NCBI RefSeq assembly: GCF_905163445.1
Contig: NC_053202.1
Location: 5,704,001-5,768,000, forward strand
Length of the DNA: 64,000 bases
Direction of reading: 5' to 3'
Origin: Pararge aegeria
Taxonomy: Eukaryota; Arthropoda; Insecta; Lepidoptera; Nymphalidae
The notes under the pieces were generated by a model. The model worked only from the letters and a program-made list of their open reading frames with translations. It did not search any database and was not told where the DNA came from. This document shows, one piece after another, positions 33,962 to 44,000 of this stretch. A program made the translations under genes and the position numbers. Each line of letters begins with the position of its first letter. The stretch's first letter is position 1.

Positions 33962-34140
33962 TTTAAGTCGCCTCTACGGCGTAGGCCTTCCCCAAGTCTC
34001 GCCAAAGCTTTCTGTCGCGAGCCTTTCGCATCCAATCCGGTTCACACCTCTGATGGCAAATATCTCGCCACCTCTTTCTTTGTCGCCCTCTTTTCCTCGT
34101 TTCATTTCTTGGAACCCATTCAGTCACTTAGTCCATCTCT
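33962..34140 (-). pseudogene. Non-LTR retrotransposon ORF2 C-terminal remnant (second type)
   Basis: The minus frame gives TEWVPRNETRKRGRQRKRWRD and, after a gap, ARDRKLWRDLGKAYAVEAT then stop. The (R)GRQRKRWRD and W-R-x-L-G-x-A-Y motifs are the end of insect RTE/Jockey-like polyproteins. Confidence 0.7.
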
Positions 34141-34439
34141 CCGGCTGCAACCTGCAAACATGTCATACTGGTACCTAATTACCTACTTGAATTATATTTT
34201 AGTAGTTCTTGGCATACTTGGCAGTTTTCTAATGACTCGAACTCGGCCGAATAACTCGGTTTAAATGCCGAATTATTTGGCAGATAGTTTACAGAAGTAC
34301 CAGTTTCCCTAATTATTTAAGGTAGGTTCCCAAAAGGAACAAGTATCATTTCGATTATTTTTTTTTTTAAAAGAATTCATCATTCTTTACGCATTTTAGA
34401 TAAAAACCCTGAGCACGCCACTGTTGAAACTTCTGTACG

Positions 34440-34640
34440 AGACATACTAAACTTACATAAAAGACATTTGCGACCTGTATACTATCGCCATGCTTATTTC
34501 TGCTAAACAGCATCTTCCGGACATGGTTGCCGGTGTAAATACAGGCACATAAGGCTTAAAACGAATGCCTCAAATTGATGGACACAAGTCGGCATGTTGC
34601 AGGACGTGTCCCTTGAAAGCCCTGTGAAATGTTGCCCTGT
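34440..34640 (-). repeat. Family E repeat, minus strand
   Basis: CATGCTTATTTCTGCTAAAC, ATGGTTGCCGGTGTAAATAC, AGTCGGCATGTTGCAGGACG. Confidence 0.5.
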
Positions 34641-34663
34641 TTATAGGCGAAGGTCATCTCATA

Positions 34664-34720
34664 AACGGACGGACAAATGGTCCTCCTGATAGTAATATCA
34701 GGACCATTTGTCCGTCCGTT
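34664..34720. repeat. Inverted repeat
   Basis: AACGGACGGACAAATGGTCC (from 34664) is answered by GGACCATTTGTCCGTCCGTT (ending 34720); near-perfect arms around a short loop. Confidence 0.8.
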
Positions 34721-34769
34721 AGTCCGTCAATTATTACTATAAAAAATCTACGTTCTAAGCAATTAAAAT

Positions 34770-34940
34770 ATCACTTGCTTTAACGGTGAAGGGAAACATC
34801 GTGAGGTAACCTGCATGCCTGAGAGGTCTCCATAATGTTCTCAAAGGCATGTGAAGCCCACCAGTCCGCACTTGGCCAGCGTATTGGACTACGGCCTTAA
34901 CTCCTCTCATGGGAGGAGACCGTTGCCCTGTAGGGCACGA
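34770..34940 (+). mobile_element. SINE-A, plus strand
   Basis: AAATATCACTTGCTTTAACG, GTGAGGTAACCTGCATGCCT, CCATAATGTTCTCAAAGGCA, CAGCGTATTGGACTACGGCC. Confidence 0.7.
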
Positions 34941-34974
34941 TGAAGGTATAAACCACTGAACTAATCGTTAAGAT

Positions 34975-35245
34975 ATTCATCATCATCATCACAGCAACCC
35001 ATTACCGGCCCACTACACAGCACGGGTTTCCTCCTCCTACAATGAGAAGGGGTTAAGGCCCTAGTCCACCACGCTGGCCCAGTTGGGAACATTATGTAGA
35101 ACTCTCAGGCATGCAGGTTTCCTCACAATGTTTTCTTCGCCGTTAAAGCATGTGATTTTTAATTACTTAAAACGCAAATAACTTAGGAATGTTATAGGTG
35201 CGAGGTGGGATTCGAACTAGGCCCCCCGAGAGTGAAGTCGAGCTT
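34975..35245 (-). mobile_element. SINE-A, minus strand, facing the previous copy
   Basis: TCATCATCATCATCACAGCA, CCACCACGCTGGCCCAGTTG, GGCATGCAGGTTTCCTCACA, GAGGTGGGATTCGAACTAGG. Together with 34770-34940 it forms a tail-to-tail inverted pair. Confidence 0.7.
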
Positions 35246-35527
35246 CTATCACCGCTTCTTTAGAATTTTTGTAGGTTATTCCATGATGAACTGAAACTGA
35301 GCAATAAAAATCGAATATAGCTACTTAAACAGTGAATAGATACACTGTAGCTATAAATCATCGAAATCCAGAGATTATATAACTAGGTTAGCCAGTTGTT
35401 AAGGGATTATTGTGCTTCACATTACGATGCCTATAAAATACCTAAACCGGCCAGTTATTTTGGATTTAAAACAAATCTGATTGAATCGGTCTTACGTATG
35501 TATGAGCTAGTTAGTACACTGTTTAAT

Positions 35528-35852
35528 AAAGTGTTTTTTTTCTAAGTTCTACAAATTAGCCCTCGACTGTAATCGCACCTGCTGGTAAGTAATAATGCAG
35601 TCTAATATGGTAACGGGCCTGTTAGGGGTATGGCAGTTATATTAAACCCACATCCCATCGGTTTCTACCGAAACGCTAAATCGTTTAACGGCACGTCTTT
35701 GTCGGTAGGGTGGTAACTAGCCACGGCAGAAGCGTCCCACCAGGCCAGATCAGAAAAAAAAAATTATAAATTCCGAATTTCCCCTGCCGAGGATCGAACT
35801 CGGAACCTCCTACTTGAATCCGCCGCGCTCATCGCTGCGCCAAGGAGGTCGG
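35528..35852 (-). mobile_element. SINE-C, best full-length copy
   Basis: From the tail (TTTTTTTCTAAGTTCTACAA, ATTAGCCCTCGACTGTAATC) through CGGCACGTCTTTGTCGGTAG to the inverted head GAGGATCGAACTCGGAACCT and GCTCATCGCTGCGCCAAGGA. Confidence 0.75.
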
Positions 35853-37828
35853 GGATCTTTCGGAGTTCACGTAAATGTGTACGTTTACTTGAACTCCGCC
35901 TTCCTCATATCGAACTAGATTTCGCCCTCGGTCTTTCCTGAGACCAAAAGTAGCCGAAGTACTTAGAAGTACATAGTATGGATAAATACTGATTTTTAAA
36001 AGCCGTAGAACAAAAGTTGTTAGTTTGTTATTATTTAGTTGTTGTTAATTAACTGCGATGCCGAGAGCTTTCGGGAATTTATTATTTAACCCTGTTTAGA
36101 CTGTCATTAATTTAATATCTTTAAATTTATCTAAATTTTGACTCTTGGATCCAGTTTGAATCAAGTATAGTATCCAGCTATTTTCACAATATTATGTTCA
36201 CAGAATATATTTATCAATTAAGAAAAAAGTGACTGCACTAATTTACAAAATAAACTTAATACAAAAAATTTAGTTTATTTTGCATTGACGGTGACACTTA
36301 GTGTTTCGAAAACGACTCTACGAAGGCGGACATGCAAAACTAATACTACTGTACTATGCTTCTGCTACTTATTCATATTTATTTGTTTGAAAACTTTGAA
36401 CAGCTATTTTTCTCTCTATAAACAATCACTGGTAGGTTTCAGAAGACTAACTAAATACTAAATTTCAAACTCTAACTTAAAAGTGAACACGAAATAAAAT
36501 ATTTTATAACCGTAACGATAAGTTATCACAGCGTTCCATCAACAAATACAGCGAAGTTCAATAGGACCGCATTATGCAGGCAAGACTCACTTAACGAAAC
36601 GTTAAATACTTTGCTTTTAATCCTTACAAAACAAGGCGTTAGTTTGAAGACTTAATAAATGTAGTTACTGTTTTATTACTAAAAGATTGATGAAAAACTT
36701 ATTGTTGAAAAGTTTGTTTTTTTTCACACACAATAAATAATAATAGTTGTTAAATAATTGTCAACGATGATGTTGGAAAAGAAGACCTGCCTTTCTTGCA
36801 GAGGAGAAGTTTCTTGCAGATAGAAAATAGACAAATTTAACGTTTCAAAAATGTTCTACTAAAAGTTGTCCTATTTAAGATTAATTTGGATACGATTTGA
36901 TTTCATTACATGACTAACTAGCGCGTTGATTTAGAATAATATATAATGCTTGTTGTCTGTTTGTGTATTCTTTACGATAATTAACAAGTCTCAAACATTT
37001 TCACTAACTATAAAAGCCCATAGTCATTCAGCGACCAATGTAGAGATTTGGTTATGTAAAGATGGGTGCTCTCTACATAATCAGTCAGAAATTATGAAAT
37101 TCGTATTTCCTTATTATTTAAAATGTTGCTATCTAGTTGATCCCAATGTGTAAATTTAAGTAGGAGGTCCCGATCATTACTTACCACCAGGCGAGATTCA
37201 AGGGCTAACTTGTAGTGGTATAAAAAAATACCTGACACTAGTAAAAAGTACCCAAAGAGCCCAAAATACCCATAAGAAGGGTTAGGTTTCAAACATCTTT
37301 TAAGTTTGTTAAACCTATTTATTAGATTTAATGTAAATGAAAAGAATAAGAATCTAATATAAGAGAAATGTAATAATAAAAAAAGGTAGTCAAGACCAAA
37401 TTGAACGAACTTACACAACTGATTCACTCTCTTGCTTCTTCGAGCAGAAGAATTATTACTGAATGATGTAAGTAAATCAGTAATTAGTTTTCCCGTATGA
37501 TAAATTCCGCTCACGAGGTTCAAAGAACCTAACCTAACCCATCTTTTTGAAACCTACGTATCAGATTCAAGAGGAATAAGAATCTAATATGCAAGAAACA
37601 TGCAAATTAAACTAAATTACATAATTTTGTAAAAATAGCTTCTAGCAGAGGATAATAATTATTAAATCGATCAGTAACGTTTACCGTATAATATTTACAA
37701 CGTGTGCCCATAAAATTGTTCCTGACCCACAAAGGAATAGAGGAAATAGGTTTCTTCCTGAATGTCTGCTTTTGCATAACGCATCCGGCGTTCCTATTGA
37801 AATAGGTGTGGCTTCCCCATCCCATTGC
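35853..37828. other. Region upstream of glass
   Basis: Mostly A+T-rich. It holds a plus-strand SINE-C tail fragment (37175-37230, TTACTTACCACCAGGCGAGA) and a diverged direct repeat (GAATAAGAATCTAATAT at about 37340 and 37579). Glass control elements may lie here, but none can be named. Confidence 0.4.
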
Positions 37829-37883
37829 AGGCATGGCCAAGCGTCGGAAGCTGTGATCCCGCCCCTGCGCGGCGCCCTGCGCG
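37829..37883 (+). promoter_or_regulatory. gl: glass 5' leader with acceptor-like site and a 7-codon uORF
   Basis: CATCCCATTGCAG at 37818-37830 looks like a splice acceptor, implying an upstream noncoding exon. From 37833 an ATG reads MAKRRKL and stops at TGA 37854-37856, in the same frame as the glass start 51 nt downstream. Confidence 0.45.
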
Positions 37884-38003
37884 ATGGATTGCTACGTTCC
37901 CAACAACCCGCAGTTTCTGGGCTGCTGCCACGGGCTGTGCTGCGACCCGCTCCAGCCGTGCTCGTGCGACCAGCTCAGAGATCTTCCGGAGGACTGCTGC
38001 CAG
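37884..38003 (+). CDS. gl: glass exon 1 (start codon)
   Basis: Encodes 40 residues, [20 protein letters not shown] through LPEDCCQ, ending at phase 0 before donor gtaaat. Its last 43 nt are copied three times in the following intron. Confidence 0.85.
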
Positions 38004-41000
38004 GTAAATCTATCCACTAAATAACATAGGCGCTCTGGAATCCTCAAAATACTGAAGATGGCATCAACAATCATATCAATGGGTTAAAAATAGCCCTATG
38101 CTCGTGCGACCACCTCATCATCTTCCGGAGGACTGCTGCCCGGTAAATCAACCTACTAAATAACTTAGGTGCGTTTGGAATCCTCATAGCTAATGGAGTT
38201 ATCAACATCACCTCAAAATACTAAAGATGGTATCAACATCAGCTCATTACAATGGAATAAAAATTGCACCATGCTCGTGCGACCAACTCATGGATCCTCC
38301 AGCGGATTGCTGCCAGGTAAGTCTACCTACTAAATAACTTGGCGCGTCTGAACTCCTCGTAGCCAATGGAGTGACCAACACCATCACCTCAGTAGTAGTA
38401 ATGGGAGTATCAACGTCAACTCATAATAATGGGACAAACAATGCACCGTGCTCGTGCGACTAGCTCAGGTATCTTCCGGAGGACTGCTGTCAGGTAATTT
38501 TGCCTGCTAAATAACATAGGTGCGTTTGGAATCCTCGTAGTTAATGGAAATATCAATACCATCTCCTTAAAATACTATTCAACGACATGTCATAATCATG
38601 GGTTAAAAACTGCACCGTCCTACGAAACGATCGGGAAGCTTCTGTAGAGCTGCATTTTGAATTCAGAATTAGATTCCTTAGCTAGAGGATAGCTAGCTAG
38701 CATTCCCGTAAGCTACGAATTTAGTTTGCACTTAATTAATGGATTATCAACATCGCCTCAAAATACTATCGACTTTTCTCGTTTCTTTTAAACAACTTAA
38801 TTAAAATTGACCGTTACATAAACCTTAACCTAATGATTGCTCGGGCCAGATACATGCTTTTAATATTGTAATTAAAAACTAAGGTTTCAAGAAGAGGGTA
38901 CTCAATATCGCGACCTATTTATTCAAATACTATAATACAAGGTGTCATGATTTATTTGACTGGACGCGATATCTTGCATCAAAATTACAACCGAAACTCC
39001 AGAAGTATTTTCAGAGTTCCTTACCGTACTGTTGTACTGAATCTCTCTGATTTCTTTCATTAACAACATAAGTCCCAGAGTCAGTAATTAATGTAGAGCC
39101 TCTGAAGTATTATTTCAGTTTTCATTTACACGTTCTATAAAGGAGAAATAAAAATAGGAACAAACAAACATAACAAAAGTATTACCAAAAAAAATAAACT
39201 AACTGTTCACTTATGGGCATGGTACCCAAAACGCTGGCACTATTGCCCCTTTGAATTACTAGACTTGGGGTAAACTTTAGACCGTTGGACTAAATAAACA
39301 CCAGGTCTTTAATCACCAGATACATGTACCACTTTTTGGGTCACAACATTAATAAAATGTTGCGTGTCTGATGACCTTGGGCATATTGAAGTTGTGATAT
39401 ATTATTTTTCCGATATTGACATTGACAAAATCGGAGGATGATCCATGTATCGGAGCGAAGCGCCTAAGCATACTTTAGGCGAATTGTATTTTGAGGTGAT
39501 TTTGATGTTGATTTTTAGTGTTGCTTAAAAAAATGTATATGCACATAAAAGACCCGACCTGCAGCGGTAACCGATTGGTTAGGGCTTTCGGTTTATGTGC
39601 CTTTTAAGTAATTGGGTATCTCTTGATATAACGGAGAAGGGAAAATATGCTTCAGAGATCTATAATGTTCTCAAAGGCGTGTGAAGTTTACCAATCCACA
39701 CCTTGCAAGGTGGTACTGACCTAAACGTTCCTCATAATGCGAGGAGACCCGTGACCTGCCGGTATTGAGATAATATTGATGACGATGATGATACAACAAA
39801 ACAGATTCATCTTGTTGTCGCGGAACCAAAGCAAATAGCATTGAGTTAATTTTTATTTCATTTTCTGAAATAGTTAGTGTAATTACGTTTAGTCCAGAAA
39901 TCTCGATAGATACTCTTCCAGCGGATGTCGAACGAGGTTCTCTCAGGAGCCTTCTTTGTGCTACTACTACCTTTACTACATCTAATACGATCATCAATGC
40001 CAACCTTGTCCAGCGTCGTGACTATGGACATACCCTTAAGTTGAGATAGGCATTTAGTCCAGCTGCGGACTGTTATAGGCTATTTATGATTGCTTAATTA
40101 CGCTTACCAGGCCACTGACCCAGATAACTGGTGGAATGCTTCTGTAACACTACCAACCGCCAAAAGTGGAGAAGTCCGCGTGGGAAGCCGTGAGATCAAG
40201 CGAAGCCTGACGCCATGTTATTCATCTCGGCCACGACCACTATCAAGAACGCACGACTAAGAAGACGAAATTTCGCTGAGTTGTATTTGTACCTCTTATT
40301 TTTTCTGTATGTACATACGAGTCTGGTCGTTCATTTATTAAGGCCTTCATTTATTATTTCATTAAAAATATTCATTTTTAAATAAACATAATAATACTAC
40401 ATCTATCACGGCGTAAAACAAAAACCCAATCGGGTTTATCCGTACAGCGGTATTCATCGTACAGCGCTCGGAATTATAAGTAGGTTAGTATTTTTTAAAG
40501 CTACATAAAAAATATGATGGGCGAGTGAGGGTAGTTCTAAAAATAAAAATTTGCGTTGCAACTAGTTCTATTCATAAAACCTGTTATATGCGGAACTGGT
40601 ACTTTATCGTATGAGTAAACTTTACACAGGATGTTTCGGCTATTTATTATGATATTTTTTAGGTTGAAAGAAAAATGTCTTAAGTTTCTCCTTTATGTTT
40701 TTAGTGTTTATGTCCTGCTTTAGACTATAATGCAAGCTGTTCAGCAAAGTCGTCTCTAGACAATACAGGGTCTGCCTGCCGTACAGATTGTTACTTTGGG
40801 GAATGAGTTTGGCGTTTGAGTTTTATGCATTCTTCTATTCATTATAAACTAATCTAGTTACATTTTGCAGCAAGAAACCGAAAACTGCTGCCCGGATAAC
40901 GGTGATGAGCTCAATGCATTGAGCGATTCCATCGCACCGTGCGATGTGGGGCTGGGCGATGTGAACGAGCCGAGCTGGCCTGCTGAAGACATGGGCTCCT

Positions 41001-44000
41001 TCTCCTTACCACCGCTCGAACTGGATCCGCTTCCTTCACTCTTCCCGTTCTCGCCGTGTCCTGGTTACAAGTAAGTGCTATTAGTTTCAGTAAGTGATTT
41101 AAAGTAAAAGGAAAGTCAAACGTCTATGGAGTACGCGGAACCGTACGTGAAAATATAAGTATAAAAATCGGTCAGGTTCAGCCACGCGCATTGTAGGGTT
41201 CTGTGTTTGCCCATCACAATATGATGACTTAGAAGCTTCTTGCTTGTGACAATCTGAATACAAAAATAAAATTAACTTCACGATTTAGCCGCAAATAACA
41301 TAATCACAAGGAAATTTTGAAAAAAATTATCTATTGAGTCGTGTTTATTTTATATAAATACTAGCTGACCCCCGCAACTTCGTCTGCACCAAATCGGTTT
41401 TTACAGGTTTTCGCGGCGTGCGCCAGTAAAGCTCCAAGTCGGTATGACATCTTTAGAAAACATCTCTATATTTCAGCCATTTTACCGAAAACCATAGTAA
41501 AATATACCTACAGTAAAACCTTCCGCATGAGTCACTTTGTTCATTAGTTAAAACTGTATGAAAATGTCGCGCCCAGGCAGACGGACAGACGCGGCGGGGG
41601 ACATTGTTATATGATATGTACAGAAGATAGAGAAGCTATATAGAGTGAACTTAGGAAGATATATTGATAGCATACTTACACATACTGCGGGACCATTTTA
41701 ATTTCATCAAAAACATTTTTTTCCCTCATCTGTCCATCATCCATTCATCCATACAACCATCCTTACAAACTTTCGCCATTTATAATATTAGTAGGATGAT
41801 ACGCATGCATTCGATCGTTGTCCCATATGCCTCGCGACTTGCTGCTACCTGTGAAGAGTTATGTCCTCTATCTCCGACGATATTTATCAGATCTTCATTA
41901 AAATTAGAAAATACATGCTTGATTGTATACACTTTAAAATAAAAAAAAGAATTATTAAAATCGGTCGAAATTTAACGAAGCTATGAAGTAAAATTCATAA
42001 AGATGTTCTGGAGGAAACTTAATGTTTGTTTATCGGGATAAAAAAAATCCTATATGTACCCGGTATTTCAGCTACCACTATACTAAATTTTATTTAAATC
42101 AGTTCAGTAGTTTTAACGTGATGCCCGGACAGACAGACAGACAGACAGACGAAAATTAAATAAAAATCTGTTTTGGACTCGATTACCTATATATAAAGCA
42201 TCCCCCGGTCAAAATTTTCAAAATATATTTAATGTACAGAAATCTTCCAGTTACAGTTTTATTATAAGTATAGATTTTAATATTTGTAGGTATTAAGTAT
42301 TTGCGTAATTCTTTTTAAAGTTTAGTACGTATATTTGTTTATGTAAGTTTATTTTATATCTTTACTTTGTGCACCATCCATTGTCCGTTCTACTGATAGC
42401 TTCTTACACTTAGGTTGCCTGTTAAAGGTAACTTTGAGTGATAAGGCCGCCTTTGCACCCTAACACTATGAACTTTTCTTTATATTGTTTCTTGGTGTTT
42501 TGTTGCAATAAAGTTATTGTATCTATCTACCTGTCTATCTTCCACCATGTGAGGAAAACGGTTGTTAGGCAGAAAAAAAAACGTGTGTGTACTTATGTAC
42601 CTGCACGCGGTAGAAGTTATACTTCTTTGGCGTAACAAAATAAAAATCTTTTCAAAAATTTATCTTTCGCCTTATTCTACGTTTGTAGAAAAAAACGACA
42701 CAAACAATAGAAAAAAGGTATTGTTTGAATTATTGAAAGTCAACTGTGAAACCTTTTTTAGAAAAACTAAAATGTTGACGATAGCTAACTTCATGGTGTC
42801 AGTTTTTTGTGACGGTGTACGCGCGCATCGTAAGAATTTACTCTCACTATTTTTCCCTAACGCACCAAAAGAAGCAGGTACAACTTCAAAAACATTTCTG
42901 TAATGTTGGTCTAGTGACTGACACGTTGGTCGAGCGTCGGTCTCGTTGGTCTAGCGACTGCCTCGTTGGTATAGTAACTGCCTCATTAGTCTAGCTAGTA
43001 GCTGACTCGGTGGTCCAGCACCTAGACTGTCTCGTTGGTCTAGTTGATGCCTCGTTGGGCTAGCGATTGCCCCTTAGGTCTAGCGACAGGCGCGCAAGGT
43101 TCTGGGTTCAAATCCCGACCAAAAATTGTTGGGTAGTAATGTTTTTTCTGTTAAAGGATTTTCAGTACCCGAGTACTTGTACAGCACGTTATACCGTCGG
43201 TGCCAGTTATTATCACTAGTTAGTGATAATAACTGGCACACGGTGACAATAGTCGTTATTAACGCCCACCTGCCCACATTGAAGCAGTGTGGTGGGTCTA
43301 TGCTCTAAGACTGTCGCTTCTAAAACAGAGGAGGACTTAGCCCAGCAGTCGGACGTTAATGACTAGGCTTCGATTGATAAATGTGTTTAATTTAAATCTA
43401 TAATATTATGTACCTACTAGCTGTGGACATCGTCGGCGATTCTATCCGCGTTAACATTACAGTCAATCTGCAAAATGCGGCTGAGCATCAAACCAATATG
43501 GTAAACCTAATTAATAATTTCTTCTATCTTTACACTCCACACCAAACAGATCTTCGGCAATGTACTCTCTACGCAAATTTCACTCCGACACCCGCGGAGC
43601 ATCCTCATAAAAATTTAAGAAATTATAAATAGCAACGTGCAGGTTCTCCTGCTTTTCGCTTATTATAGCAAACCAGCTGTTGCCCGCAGTTTTGTACGCG
43701 GTTTCTTGATTTTTCATGAATCAGGGTATATCCAGGATATAACTATCGCCATTTCAAAATTCAGTCGAATTGGTTCAGTAGTTTTGTGTGAAAGTGTAAC
43801 AAACATCCATCCATAATAACAAACTTTCGCATTCATAATATTATATTAGGATTAACGTGTAAATGAAAGTGTAACAAACATCCATGCATAATTATAAACT
43901 TTCGCATTTATAATATTATATGAGTGGTCAGATCAATTAAGATAAACTGGTGCCCATACCTTCTATAACGCAATACAAATGGCCAGACAGAACCCGATGG

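Noticed and set aside
35785..35852. tRNA gene on the minus strand
   Set aside because: Good A/B boxes, but it is the head of SINE-C, continuous with the SINE body.
37092..37523. 143-codon minus ORF upstream of glass
   Set aside because: Phe/Leu/Ile-rich from A+T content, overlaps a SINE-C tail; no conserved motif.
39671..40003. 110-codon minus ORF in glass intron 1
   Set aside because: Overlaps the reverse strand of a SINE-A tail; no domain pattern.
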